In this document: positions 25,631-34,537 of the stretch, in pieces
Layout: each line of letters starts with the position of its first letter
How positions within the stretch are numbered: the stretch's first letter is position 1
Program-made: the position numbers and the translations under genes
The notes under the pieces: generated by a model
Databases searched by the model: none
Seen by the model: only the letters and a program-made list of their open reading frames with translations
Told to the model about the DNA's origin: nothing
Assembly: GCF_042682685.1 (NCBI RefSeq)
Contig: NZ_JBHUHX010000036.1
Coordinates: 1-64,000 of the forward strand
Length of the DNA: 64,000 nucleotides
Source of the DNA: Imhoffiella fuscus
GTDB taxonomy: Bacteria > Pseudomonadota > Gammaproteobacteria > Chromatiales > Chromatiaceae
Direction of reading: 5' to 3'

Positions 25631-25649
25631 GTGCGAATGCATTCGCATC
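25631..25649. repeat. 19-nt near-palindromic dispersed repeat, copy 2
   Basis: It contains the 16-bp perfect palindrome TGCGAATGCATTCGCA (25632-25647). It matches the copies at 8345 and 27326 and lies just after the zinc-ribbon gene. Confidence 0.55.
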
Positions 25650-25666
25650 GCGAATGATTTTTTCTG

Positions 25667-25690
25667 GTCACGAAGCTCCTGCTTCGTGAC
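25667..25690. repeat. 10-bp inverted repeat in the 25.6-25.8 kb gap
   Basis: Perfect arms GTCACGAAGC/GCTTCGTGAC with a TCCT loop, followed at once by a second, similar motif (GAAGCTCTGCTTC). It looks like a dispersed hairpin element. The T-run lies on the wrong side for a plus-strand terminator. Confidence 0.5.
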
Positions 25691-25811
25691 CTCAGCCATG
25701 AAGCTCTGCTTCACGACACCAAGTCTGCCTGGTAATCCGAGTAGCCTGTTTTACACGCCCACCAAAAAAGTAGTAACGTTTCTATATCAAAAGACAATGC
25801 GAGAGGTTGCT

Positions 25812-26066
25812 ATGTCGATCACGACCCTTTCTAGCCGCGAATTCAATCAGGATGTCGGAAAGGCCAAGCGCGCGACGCGAAACGGCCCCGTGTTCATCAC
25901 GGATCGAGGGCGACCCGCTCATGTGCTCTTGAGTCTTGATGAGTACCAACGTCTGACGGGTACACATCGCAGCATCGTCGATGCGCTTTCGATGCCCGGA
26001 CTCTCAGATATCGAGTTCGAGCCACCGCGCATCGACATCCAAGGCCGAGCTGCGGACCTCTCCTGA
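25812..26066 (+). CDS. Phd/YefM-type antitoxin
   Basis: An 84-residue antitoxin. The N-terminal TLSSREFNQDVGKAKRATRNGPVFITDRGRPAHVLLSLDEY splits into the Phd DNA-binding helices and strand pair. The acidic C-terminus (LSDIEFEPPRIDIQGRAADLS) is the toxin-binding tail. Start ATG 25812 has AGAGG upstream; an in-frame ATG 15 nt earlier is less likely. The stop overlaps the toxin start (TGATG). Confidence 0.88.
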   Translation: MSITTLSSREFNQDVGKAKRATRNGPVFITDRGRPAHVLLSLDEYQRLTGTHRSIVDALSMPGLSDIEFEPPRIDIQGRAADLS

Positions 26067-26494
26067 TGTATCTGCTCGATACCAACGTCATTTCCGAGCT
26101 ACGCAAGGCCGGGGACGGCAGAGCCGATGCGAACGTCATACAGTGGTTTGCGAGCGTAGACGCCACGAGTTTCTACGTCTCGGTCGTGACGCTCATGGAG
26201 CTTGAGATCGGCATCTTGCGGATTGAGCGACGCGATGCGGCCCAAGGCGCCCGGCTGCGTACATGGATGGATGCTCGGGTGCTGCCCGAATTTTCAGGAC
26301 GCACGCTGCCGATCGATACCACTGTAGCCCTTCGCTGCGCTCGGCTGCATGTCCCCGATCCTCGCTCCGAGCGGGACGCACTCATCGCCGCAACGGCTAT
26401 CGAGCATGGGATGACGCTCGTGACCCGAAATCTGGCTGATTTCGAGGCCACGGGCGCTCAGCTGCTGAATCCTTTCCGTTTCGGACCGCAATAG
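26066..26494 (+). CDS. vapC: VapC/FitB-type PIN-domain toxin
   Basis: A 142-residue PIN-domain RNase. Acidic active-site residues are visible in MYLLDTNVISELRK (Asp5), SVVTLMELEIGIL (Glu), SERDALIAATAIEHG (Asp) and VTRNLADF (Asp). PIN toxins of this class cleave tRNA or rRNA. The gene is translationally coupled to the Phd-type antitoxin, and the C-terminal TGAQLLNPF is typical of FitB-like members. Confidence 0.9.
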   Translation: MYLLDTNVISELRKAGDGRADANVIQWFASVDATSFYVSVVTLMELEIGILRIERRDAAQGARLRTWMDARVLPEFSGRTLPIDTTVALRCARLHVPDPRSERDALIAATAIEHGMTLVTRNLADFEATGAQLLNPFRFGPQ

Positions 26495-26502
26495 CCGAAC
26501 GC

Positions 26503-27213
26503 TCAATCAGCGCCCAGATAGGCCGCCTTTTTGGCCTCGTAACGGTCGACCAACCCCTGTAGCGCCTCCCGATCCAGACCACGCAGGCCGCTCAGGATCA
26601 GCGTCTTGGCGCCGCGTCCGATCGGCTCGCCCGCGCTGCTGACCTGGAACTCCAGACGCGCATCGCCGCGGCGGCCATTCACCTCAAGCCGGCTGCCGAC
26701 CAGGGTCAGCTCCAGATCCGGCGCATCCAGTCGGTCCAGGTCGAACGACATGCGCTCGTAGATCACCAACGGACGATCGGTGTTGATCATGACGCCCTGC
26801 TCCTCCATCAGCGGCACCAGGATGTGCGGAAAATTCTGGCCGGAGAAGGCGACGTAGCGCCGCACCAGGGACTCGGCGAAATGCGCATCCCGGCTCACCT
26901 CGCCGCTCGATGTCACCTCCAGACAGGACTTGCCAGCCGCATCCGTCACCAATGCGCCACCCTCGACCTGCGCGAAGGTCAGGGTCGTGCCCGCTCCCAC
27001 CATGCCGGTGAAACGAAACGTCATCTGTCGCGCGATCCCGTGCCGGCTCAGGGCGAGCGCGAACAGCAGGTCGCCCGGCACACAGAAGCGGGGATTGTCT
27101 GCGTCGTGGATCTGATTGAAATCGCCGGCGATGTCCTTGGCGAAGGCGCTGCCTTGGGCGGGGGAGATGCGGACGATGCCGGCATCCTCGGTGAAGAAGG
27201 GTGACAGAAACAT
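26503..27213 (-). CDS. DUF3581 family protein (hot-dog-like)
   Basis: A 236-residue DUF3581 protein. The N-terminus has FAKDIAGDFNQIHDADNPRFCVPGDLLFALAL, the strongest family signature, which also resembles the catalytic D-x4-H segment of MaoC/hot-dog hydratases. The remainder is beta-rich. The family is restricted mainly to gammaproteobacteria and has no established function. The ATG at 27213 gives the canonical MFLSPFF start. It is convergent with vapC, with an 8-nt gap. Confidence 0.85.
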   Translation of the reverse strand: MFLSPFFTEDAGIVRISPAQGSAFAKDIAGDFNQIHDADNPRFCVPGDLLFALALSRHGIARQMTFRFTGMVGAGTTLTFAQVEGGALVTDAAGKSCLEVTSSGEVSRDAHFAESLVRRYVAFSGQNFPHILVPLMEEQGVMINTDRPLVIYERMSFDLDRLDAPDLELTLVGSRLEVNGRRGDARLEFQVSSAGEPIGRGAKTLILSGLRGLDREALQGLVDRYEAKKAAYLGAD

Positions 27214-27325
27214 GGTCTGGCGCTCGATGGGTCGATCAGGAAAAGTGCGCGATTGTAACCAGGATCGGCACGATGAGGGCGTCATCGCCCCAATCGTCCA
27301 ACAGCCGCGTGCCTGAATTTCGTAG

Positions 27326-27344
27326 GTGCGAATGTATGCGCACC
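27326..27344. repeat. 19-nt near-palindromic dispersed repeat, copy 3
   Basis: It is embedded in a longer inverted repeat (GTAGGTGCG/CGCACCTAC, 27322-27347, 8-nt loop). It lies between DUF3581 and the last gene of the chemosensory operon. Confidence 0.55.
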
Positions 27345-27407
27345 TACATCAAGCGGGCCTGTTTCCGAAAACCCAGATATCGGGAAGCAATCGATGGACG
27401 TTCAGGT

Positions 27408-27869
27408 CTATCGGGGCGATATCGGCGGGTTCGATGAGTCGTCGTCCGCCTCCGTGACGAGTCGGGGTAACTTCCAGGCATCGAGAACGATGATCAGACC
27501 GTCATCGGGTGGATGTCCGACACAGGCCAGAGCACGCACGCAGGCCAGGCTCTGGCGGGCCGCCAATAGCGGCGGCAAGGGTCGCAGGGCGCTAGCGGGG
27601 AAACGCCAGTGGATGACCGGCTCGTCCACCCGCAGGCTGTGCGGCCCTTCGGGATGGTCGAATTCCAAGAGACGGCCGAGGGTGGCGGCCGCCGACGCCG
27701 ACGCCGGGATCTGGAGCAGGTCGGCCAGCCTGGGGGCGAGCGGATCCTGGGTTTCGCGCATGCCGAGCACCTTGGTCCGCTCCACGGCCAGCGTCAGGGC
27801 GCCGACGCGAAATCGCACCAGATCGATCCCGCTCGCATCGGTCGCTTGCTGGTCCATCGTCCTCGACAT
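27408..27869 (-). CDS. Degenerate CheW-like protein at the end of the chemosensory operon
   Basis: A 153-residue protein. IDLVRFRVGALTLAVERTKVLGM resembles the first strands of a CheW domain and LLEFDHPEGPHSLRVDEPV the next, but the rest is weak and Pro/Ala/Leu-rich. It overlaps the preceding cheW stop (TGATG), so it is part of the operon. Wsp systems carry two CheW adaptors, and this could be the second. The assignment is tentative. Confidence 0.5.
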   Translation of the reverse strand: MSRTMDQQATDASGIDLVRFRVGALTLAVERTKVLGMRETQDPLAPRLADLLQIPASASAAATLGRLLEFDHPEGPHSLRVDEPVIHWRFPASALRPLPPLLAARQSLACVRALACVGHPPDDGLIIVLDAWKLPRLVTEADDDSSNPPISPR

Positions 27870-28423
27870 CAGCGCAGTGCGCAGCGGTAGTCTTGAAACA
27901 GCCGCTCCAGATCCAGGACGATGACCGCGTGGCCATGGTGTTGAAAAATGCCGGTGGCCAGGCCGCGCAGTTGCTCCGGCAGGGTGTCCGTCGGCGGTCG
28001 AATGGATTCCTCGACGATATCCAGGACATCCTCCACCCGATCGACACGCAGGCCGCTGCGCATGGGGACATCGTTCGTACCGCGACTCTGGCCCAGCAGG
28101 ATCGCCGCGCGACGGCTATCGGGCGCGTGCGGGCATCCCAGCAGGTCGCCAAGACGAATCACCGAGGTGATATCGCCGCGCACGTTGATGACGCCTTCCA
28201 GCGAGGGCGGACAACCCGGCACGAAGTGAATGGTCGTCAGCGGCAGGATTTCGGCGACATTGCCGCCAGGAAAGGCGAAGAGCATGTCATCGATGGCGAA
28301 GATGACGAATTTGACGGTCGCGGCCTCGACCTCGACGACGCTCTGATCGGCATCGCGACACGGATCCAGAGCCGATGCCAACGGGTCTTGTTCGCTCGGC
28401 CCGCTCGCCGTGCTAATGCTCAT
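27869..28423 (-). CDS. cheW: CheW adaptor
   Basis: A 184-residue CheW. After a 35-residue polar N-terminus the SH3-like domain reads KFVIFAIDDMLFAFPGGNVAEILPL, then VPGCPPSLEGVINVRGDITSVIRLGDLL, ending HAVIVLDLERLFQD. CheW bridges the methyl-accepting protein to CheA. The start overlaps the stop of the diguanylate cyclase gene by 11 nt. Confidence 0.9.
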   Translation of the reverse strand: MSISTASGPSEQDPLASALDPCRDADQSVVEVEAATVKFVIFAIDDMLFAFPGGNVAEILPLTTIHFVPGCPPSLEGVINVRGDITSVIRLGDLLGCPHAPDSRRAAILLGQSRGTNDVPMRSGLRVDRVEDVLDIVEESIRPPTDTLPEQLRGLATGIFQHHGHAVIVLDLERLFQDYRCALR

Positions 28424-30140
28424 TGCCCATCTCCCCCAGAGGATATTGATTCGCCGACTCGATCGTGGTCGTGGCGATCACGACCCGATTCCGGCCAGTA
28501 CGCTTGGCCCGATAGAGCGCCCGGTCTGCGGCATCGACCAAGGCGGAGGCAGTGCCGAATTGCGGATAGGCGGCGATGCCCGCACTGAAGGCGCAATGGA
28601 ATTCGACGCCGTCGGCGAAAAAGGACACCTCGGCGAAATCGGCCCTCAATTCGTCGATGATCGATTGCGCATGCGCGGCATCCACACCGACCAGGATGAT
28701 CGCGAATTCCTCCCCGCCATAGCGTCCCACCAGATCGGCCTCGCGCAGTCGCAGACGTAGCGTGCGGCTCAGGGCCATCAGCACCTGATCTCCGACCGGA
28801 TGCCCGTAGGTATCGTTGACGGATTTGAAGTGATCCACGTCGATCATGGCCAGACACAGACTGGTCTGACTCCGACGGCACGCGGCCTCGGTGACCTCCA
28901 GCAACTGGAGGATGGTGTTGTGATTGAAGAGTCCGGTCAGACCGTCGCGAATCATCAGCGAGCGCAGGGTGCGCATGCGCTCCGCACGCAGCTTGACTTC
29001 GGCAATCAGGCTCTCGGGCGCGAGCGGCTTGGTGAGAAAACCGTCGGCGCCGACTTCCAATGCCTTGAACTGACGGTCGGCATTGGTCTCCGAGGAGACA
29101 TAGATGATCGGCAGGCTGAGGTAACCGGGCATCTGGCGCAACACCCGCGCCAGATCCGGCCCCGAGCAATTGGGCATGTAGAGGTCCATCAGCACCAGGT
29201 CGGCATCGAAACCATCGAGCGTATCGGGCACGCGTTCGGGCTCGTTCGCCACCCGAGTGACCATCCCCACCTCTTCCAGCACCATGGAAAAGAACTGGGC
29301 CACGTCGGGGTCGTCATCCACGATGAGGATATGGTAAGGCTCGGGAGGACTGCGGTTGGTCAGCTGGTCGAGAACCTCCGCCATCTCGACCGCATTGACG
29401 GGTTTGGCGCAGTAGGCGCTTCCACCGGACTGGACCGCCTGCAATCGGGCGCTGAAATCGTTGCGGCTCGATATGAAGACACAGGGAACCGGCCGCTCGA
29501 TGGCGGCGTTCAGTTCCGCGATGACTGCGGGGCCTGCGTCCTGGCCTTCCGGGAACATCACGTCCATGATGATCGCGCTCGGACGTTCGCTCTGAAAGGC
29601 CTGACGCAGGGCATCCAAGGTCACGAAGGGGATGACCTGATAGCCGAAGCAGCTCAGTTGACCAGACAGCTCCTGGGCGATGACCGAATCGTCGTCGCAC
29701 AGATAGACCAACCGCTGAAGCCGCCCCCTGGTACAGGCATCGACCGACTGACGGGCGGGAATCTCGAAGCTCGGCCCCGGGTCGGGACAGGCGGCCGCCT
29801 CGAGCGCGAGGTCGAGCGCCTCCAAGGTCCGCAGTCCCTGATCGAGATCGAGAATCAAGCGCTCCGTCACCCGTGCGTCCTGATCCAGCACCTCGCGCAA
29901 TGCCTGCTCGGCGGCCTTGGCCGATGCGTTGATGGAGCCGAAACCAAAGGAGGCGCCAGACCCCTTGATGGTGTGAAAGATGAGATGGAGCGCCTCGAGT
30001 TGCGCACGCGGGTCGGCCCCAGGGGTCAGGCCGGCGAGCAGTTCGCGCGCCTTGGCAAGGCGCCCCGGAAACTGCTCGATAAAGGACTGACGCAACCGCT
30101 GTTTGCGCTCCCGGAAGGACTCGGTCTTGCCGCTGGCCAT
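28413..30140 (-). CDS. HPt-REC-REC-GGDEF diguanylate cyclase
   Basis: A 575-residue multidomain output protein. An HPt domain (His in LHLIFHTIKGSGASFGFG, about residue 55) comes first. REC1 (about 145-260) has Asp in IIMDVMFPEG; REC2 (about 275-390) has Asp in LVLMDLYMPNCSG. The GGDEF domain ends the protein with GRYGGEEFAII and an intact I-site READ five residues before it. It should synthesise c-di-GMP under control of phosphotransfer from the CheA-like kinase, with product feedback. It fills the place of WspR in Wsp systems, but with an extra HPt and a second receiver. Start at ATG 30140. Confidence 0.9.
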   Translation of the reverse strand: MASGKTESFRERKQRLRQSFIEQFPGRLAKARELLAGLTPGADPRAQLEALHLIFHTIKGSGASFGFGSINASAKAAEQALREVLDQDARVTERLILDLDQGLRTLEALDLALEAAACPDPGPSFEIPARQSVDACTRGRLQRLVYLCDDDSVIAQELSGQLSCFGYQVIPFVTLDALRQAFQSERPSAIIMDVMFPEGQDAGPAVIAELNAAIERPVPCVFISSRNDFSARLQAVQSGGSAYCAKPVNAVEMAEVLDQLTNRSPPEPYHILIVDDDPDVAQFFSMVLEEVGMVTRVANEPERVPDTLDGFDADLVLMDLYMPNCSGPDLARVLRQMPGYLSLPIIYVSSETNADRQFKALEVGADGFLTKPLAPESLIAEVKLRAERMRTLRSLMIRDGLTGLFNHNTILQLLEVTEAACRRSQTSLCLAMIDVDHFKSVNDTYGHPVGDQVLMALSRTLRLRLREADLVGRYGGEEFAIILVGVDAAHAQSIIDELRADFAEVSFFADGVEFHCAFSAGIAAYPQFGTASALVDAADRALYRAKRTGRNRVVIATTTIESANQYPLGEMGNEH

Positions 30141-30157
30141 GTCCGTTGCTCGTGTAT

Positions 30158-30505
30158 TTAGCGCTGTGCGATGACGCGGGGAAGATCCGTCTCCATCGAA
30201 CTGTCCTTCATCAGGCAAGCCAGAAGCCCTGGCTGTTGCGCCGCCAGCGGCTGCGGATCGTCGCCGGTGAGTAGCACGAAGGGCATCGTCAGCCCTTGAC
30301 CGCGCATCTCGTCGAAGAGTTCCAGCCCGTTCATCAGGGGCATGTGCATATCCGCAACCACGAGGTCGAAAGTCGCGGTGCCGCTGAGCACCTCCAATGC
30401 CTCCAGGCCCTGTTCGACGAGCCGGCATTCATGTCCGGCGTCCTCCAGAACGGCGACCGTCATCTCCCCGGCTAGTGGATCGTCATCGACGACAAGAATA
30501 TGCAT
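30158..30505 (-). CDS. Stand-alone receiver (CheY-like) protein
   Basis: A 115-residue single REC domain: ILVVDDDPLAGEMTVAVL gives the acidic pocket, LVVADMHMPLMNGLEL the phospho-acceptor Asp and PFVLLTGDD the Thr switch. The C-terminal CLMKDSS carries the conserved Lys. It lies 17 nt before the GGDEF gene and probably shuttles phosphate between CheA and the HPt-REC-REC-GGDEF protein. Start ATG 30505; a Met three codons upstream is possible. The 144-nt gap to cheA has no gene. Confidence 0.85.
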   Translation of the reverse strand: MHILVVDDDPLAGEMTVAVLEDAGHECRLVEQGLEALEVLSGTATFDLVVADMHMPLMNGLELFDEMRGQGLTMPFVLLTGDDPQPLAAQQPGLLACLMKDSSMETDLPRVIAQR

Positions 30506-30649
30506 CGGTTTCCAAACTCTCTCTCGTGATCTAAAGATGCGTGTGCCAGGTCGGGTCGATAAACCGCACCCAGCCTTGCTCGATTGGCGTTCTCGACAGC
30601 GACGCCTCCCAACACAGAACGCCGCCGATCGGAGTGCGTTCAAGTCGGC

Positions 30650-32881
30650 TCACCCTAGCAGATTGCGCAGAGTCTCGACCAGACTGGACTGATTGAAATC
30701 GCCTTTCACGATATAGGCGTCGGCCCCCACCTGGATTCCACGCTGCTTGTCCTCCTCCTTCTGACGGGAGGTCACGATGACGATCGGGATACCGTGATAG
30801 CGATCGTTCTCACGCAGCCGGGCGGTCAGGGAAAAACCGTCCATGTTGGGCATGTCGACATCGGTCAGCACTGCATCGAAGTGGCCGCCCACTGCCTTCT
30901 GCCAGCCATCCAGCCCATCTTCGGCCAGGGTGACGCGATAGCCATGGGCCTCCAGAATCTCTTTCTCGATCTCGCGGGTGTTCCGCGAATCGTCGACGAC
31001 CAGAATCTGCTGGCCCTGGCCCATCGGAGGCTTGTCGCCCGTGTGTGCTGGCTCCGTCCCGGTCAACGTCTCACCACGGACGCGGCGGGCGGCGGCCAGC
31101 AGTGCCGGGGCCTGAAGGACGCTGACCAGCTCGTTGGTCCCAGTGACCACCATACCGGCCACCATGCCCAGACCGCGCAGGTGTTCGGGCAGGGGTTTGA
31201 TGACCATGTCGCGCTCATCGAGAAGCCGATCCACGACCAGCCCCAGCTTGGACTGATGGACCTTGATCACGACCACCAGATGGGACTCGCCGTCAGCGCC
31301 TCGATCCGATTCAGCTCCGCCTGCGGCCCCCGAGGGTTCTTGTAAATCCAGGAGTTCCGCCAAGGGGATCAGAGGCAGGAACTCGTTGCGCAGGACGATG
31401 GCCGGACGATCGGCGATCTGGATGGTCTCGTCGCCGGGGATACGGATCAGCTCCGCGACATGCTGGGCGGTTAACCCGAACGACTGGCCTCCGACCTGGA
31501 ACAGAAGGATGCGCATCATGGCGAGCGACAGCGGAAGCTGGATACGCATGAGGGTCCCGTTCCCCGGACGCGAGGAGACCGACAGGGCGCCCTGGAGATC
31601 GTCGACGATGGTGCGCTTGACCACGTCCATGCCCACACCGCGACCGGAAACATCGGTGATGATGGCGCTGGTGCTGAAGCCCGGCTGAAAGATCAGCTCC
31701 GCGACCTGATCGTCGTTGATCGCACTCGCGCTGGCGGAATCGATCAAGCCCTTTTGCACCGCCTTGGCCAGAATCTTGTCGCGATCCAGCCCGCGACCGT
31801 CATCGTCGATCTCGATCAGGATCCCCACCCCCTCCTGACGCGCCGACAGACGGATCCGGCCGAGTGGCGGCTTGCCCGCAGCCTGGCGTTCTTGAGGAGA
31901 CTCGATCCCGTGGTCGATGGCGTTGCGCAGCAGATGCACCAAGACATCGCTCAAACGGTCGATGAGATGGCGATCCAGCTCGATTTCGCCACCGCTGATC
32001 TCGCAATGCACCTCCTTGCCCAAATCCCGACCCAGTTCGCGGGCAACCCTGGCGACGGGATCGAAGACGATCGCCAAGGGCAGCATGCGCATGATCAAGG
32101 CCCGATCGTTGAGGTCGCCGGTCAGCAGCTCCTCTTCCAGGATCAGGTCGCGCAGGCTCAGCGTAAAACGATGCAAGGCCGCCGCCTGTTCGGCCAACCG
32201 CGTCGCGTCGACGTCCGGCGCGGCGCGCGTGTCACGCAACATCGATTGAAAGGCGGCATCCAAGGCCCTCGCCTCCACCAGCTTCTGGCGGAATCGCCCC
32301 TGGCTGGAGACGACCTCGCCCATCAGCTTGATGAGCTCGTCGAGCTTCTCCATACGCACGCGCACGGTCTCAGGGGCGCGAACGCCGGCGGACGATGCGA
32401 CAGCGGGAGCGGGTGATCCGGCCTCGGGTTCGGGGTCAGGGGGGGCGGGGGCGGCCGCGCCCGGACGCTCATCATCCGCCGTGGAGGGGTTACCGGTGGC
32501 GGCCTGGGCGAGCGCAGCGCACAGCGCCTGATCCGGCGGTGGGAGCTGTCCGCCGCTCGGCTCCACCTGCTCGACGAGCGCGCTGATGGCATCCACCCCG
32601 CGCATCAAGAGGCCGCCAAGCTCGGGGGGCTGTTGAAGCTTGCCATCGCGCAGCGCCCCCAGCACCTCCTCCAACTGATGGGCGGTCTCCGCAATGCTGT
32701 CCAGCTTGAGCATGCGCGCGGAGCCCTTGATGGTATGGGCTGCGCGAAAGAGTCCGTTGATGGTTTCGCCGTCGAGCGACCCGCCGGCGGACAGCGTCGC
32801 CAACCCGGTCTCGAGTCGAGCCAGATGATCGCGTGCCTCGCCGGTGAAGCGACCGAGGAATTTCTTGATATCGAGGGCCAT
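30650..32881 (-). CDS. cheA: CheA-REC hybrid kinase (WspE-like)
   Basis: A 743-residue hybrid. The HPt domain has FRAAHTIKGSARML (phospho-His about 48). After a Pro/Ala linker come the dimerisation helices and the kinase domain: HLLRNAIDHGIES (N box), EIDDDGRGLD (G1), GRGVGMDVVK (G2). A CheW-like domain follows (LLFQVGGQSFGLTAQHVAELI). A C-terminal receiver (Asp in AVLTDVDMPNMDG) ends the protein. No P2 CheY-binding domain is evident. A CheA with its own receiver is typical of Wsp-type alternative systems rather than flagellar chemotaxis. It starts 9 nt after the cheR stop. Confidence 0.92.
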   Translation of the reverse strand: MALDIKKFLGRFTGEARDHLARLETGLATLSAGGSLDGETINGLFRAAHTIKGSARMLKLDSIAETAHQLEEVLGALRDGKLQQPPELGGLLMRGVDAISALVEQVEPSGGQLPPPDQALCAALAQAATGNPSTADDERPGAAAPAPPDPEPEAGSPAPAVASSAGVRAPETVRVRMEKLDELIKLMGEVVSSQGRFRQKLVEARALDAAFQSMLRDTRAAPDVDATRLAEQAAALHRFTLSLRDLILEEELLTGDLNDRALIMRMLPLAIVFDPVARVARELGRDLGKEVHCEISGGEIELDRHLIDRLSDVLVHLLRNAIDHGIESPQERQAAGKPPLGRIRLSARQEGVGILIEIDDDGRGLDRDKILAKAVQKGLIDSASASAINDDQVAELIFQPGFSTSAIITDVSGRGVGMDVVKRTIVDDLQGALSVSSRPGNGTLMRIQLPLSLAMMRILLFQVGGQSFGLTAQHVAELIRIPGDETIQIADRPAIVLRNEFLPLIPLAELLDLQEPSGAAGGAESDRGADGESHLVVVIKVHQSKLGLVVDRLLDERDMVIKPLPEHLRGLGMVAGMVVTGTNELVSVLQAPALLAAARRVRGETLTGTEPAHTGDKPPMGQGQQILVVDDSRNTREIEKEILEAHGYRVTLAEDGLDGWQKAVGGHFDAVLTDVDMPNMDGFSLTARLRENDRYHGIPIVIVTSRQKEEDKQRGIQVGADAYIVKGDFNQSSLVETLRNLLG

Positions 32882-32890
32882 GACCGCGCC

Positions 32891-34537
32891 TCAGGCCTGC
32901 ATCGCGTCGAGTCGGGACAATCGGGTCTCGCAGAGCAGACGCAGATCCCGAAGCGAGTAAGGCAATGCCAGTAGCACGACATCTTGCACGCGATCGACGT
33001 GCTCGCCGTATTGGACGGGGCTCGCCATGTCCAAACGCTCCAATTGATGCAGGACGATCCGATACTCGCGCCGCGCCAGATCCGACTGCCCGTCCTCGCG
33101 GTAGATCTCGGCGAGCCGAAAGTGGGCCTGCCAGGCATCTGGACGATGGTAGATCGCACGGCGCAGATGGCCGATCGCCCCTGCCACATCCGCCTGTCCC
33201 AGGGCGATACGGGCCAACAGCAGCAAGGCATCCAGAGACCAGGGATCGATCGCGAGCGCTCGCTCCACCGCCGCGCTCGCTGCGAGCCTGTCGCCACGTT
33301 CCAGTAGGATGTGCGCCAGAAGCGTCAGGTCTTGGATGCGTGAGTCAAGGCCAGCGCACAGTGGGGCAAGCCGGTCCAAGGCGTCGTCGAAGCGCTCGGA
33401 CTGGGTCAATGCCAATGCCTCTTGGTAGACGGCCTCCGCAGACGTGGAAACCGGAACCTCGGCCCTTGCTCCAACGGGCGGCGCAGCGATCGGTGTCTCT
33501 ACGAGGGATTGCGCGAAGACTGGATGTTCGCCAACCGCTCGAATCGGGTCCACACCCGACTCTCGCCGGTCGGCGTCGCCCCTCAAAGGTGGATCGCCGA
33601 GCATCGCCGGGCCGGCCTCCGGGACAGCGTTCGGTCGCCGGTTGGAGATGTCCGATGACGCGAGCTCCACCGCCGCGCCCGTCACTGGTCCAAGACCGGA
33701 TTCGAGCGATGGTTGGAGGATGGGTCCATCCGCGCACGCGTTCGCGAAGAAAAACACCCCGTCTAGCTCGCGCAGCGCCAGAACCCCGAGGTCGTTGGCC
33801 AGCGTCTCCGAGATCCCGACGATAAGATACCCCCCTGGATTGAGCAGCGATTTGAGCCGACGCAGAACGAACTCGCGGGTCTGCGCGTCGAAATAGATGG
33901 AGACGTTGCGGAAGAACAGCACATCCTGACCCCGCAAATCCGCCGGATACTCGGGTGCCAACAGGTTCAGTTGCTGGAAGGTGATCTGGCGGCGGATACC
34001 TTCATCGATTCGACGAAGGCTTCCTTCGGCGGACGTGAAATAGCGCTCGATCAAAGCCGGCGACAGGGTGCGAAATGAAAAGCGATTGTAGATGCCCGCG
34101 CGCGCGCGCTTCAGCGCGGCCTGATCGACGTCCCCGGCATTGAGATCGAAGAGTCGATCGGCGAGTTCGCCATAGCGTTCGCGCAACGCCATCAGGATGG
34201 AATAAGGCTCCTCTCCGCTGGAACACCCGACCGACAGGATCCGGATCGGCCGACCGGGTTGCATGCGGGCGATCAGCTCGGGGCAGAAACGCTCGGTCAA
34301 CAGATCCAGGTGCTGAGGCTCGCGGTAGAAGTAGGTCTCGTTGATGGTCAGCAGACTGGTGAGCGTCTGCAGTTCATCCTCATCGGTACGCAAACGCTCC
34401 AGGTAGGCATCGGCCGAGTCTGCGCCAACGCGTGCGATGCGCTTGGCGAGCATCGCACGCCATGCGTCGCCGGACTGTTCGGTCAAATGCAGTCCAAGTC
34501 GTTCCTTGATGAAGGATTGAACCGCTTGGAGATTCAT
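32891..34537 (-). CDS. cheR: CheR methyltransferase with C-terminal TPR region (WspC-like)
   Basis: A 548-residue protein. The first 270 residues form CheR: helical N-domain, LLTINETYFYREPQHLDLL, RILSVGCSSGEEPYSILMAL (AdoMet site) and FRNVSIYFD. After a low-complexity Ala/Pro linker, three to four tetratricopeptide-like helices follow from about residue 420 (ALTQSERFDDALDRLAPL, LTLLAHILLERGDRLAAS, LDALLLLARIALGQADVAGA). WspC proteins share this CheR-TPR plan. It methylates receptor glutamates. The start ATG overlaps the cheB stop (ATGA). Confidence 0.9.
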   Translation of the reverse strand: MNLQAVQSFIKERLGLHLTEQSGDAWRAMLAKRIARVGADSADAYLERLRTDEDELQTLTSLLTINETYFYREPQHLDLLTERFCPELIARMQPGRPIRILSVGCSSGEEPYSILMALRERYGELADRLFDLNAGDVDQAALKRARAGIYNRFSFRTLSPALIERYFTSAEGSLRRIDEGIRRQITFQQLNLLAPEYPADLRGQDVLFFRNVSIYFDAQTREFVLRRLKSLLNPGGYLIVGISETLANDLGVLALRELDGVFFFANACADGPILQPSLESGLGPVTGAAVELASSDISNRRPNAVPEAGPAMLGDPPLRGDADRRESGVDPIRAVGEHPVFAQSLVETPIAAPPVGARAEVPVSTSAEAVYQEALALTQSERFDDALDRLAPLCAGLDSRIQDLTLLAHILLERGDRLAASAAVERALAIDPWSLDALLLLARIALGQADVAGAIGHLRRAIYHRPDAWQAHFRLAEIYREDGQSDLARREYRIVLHQLERLDMASPVQYGEHVDRVQDVVLLALPYSLRDLRLLCETRLSRLDAMQA

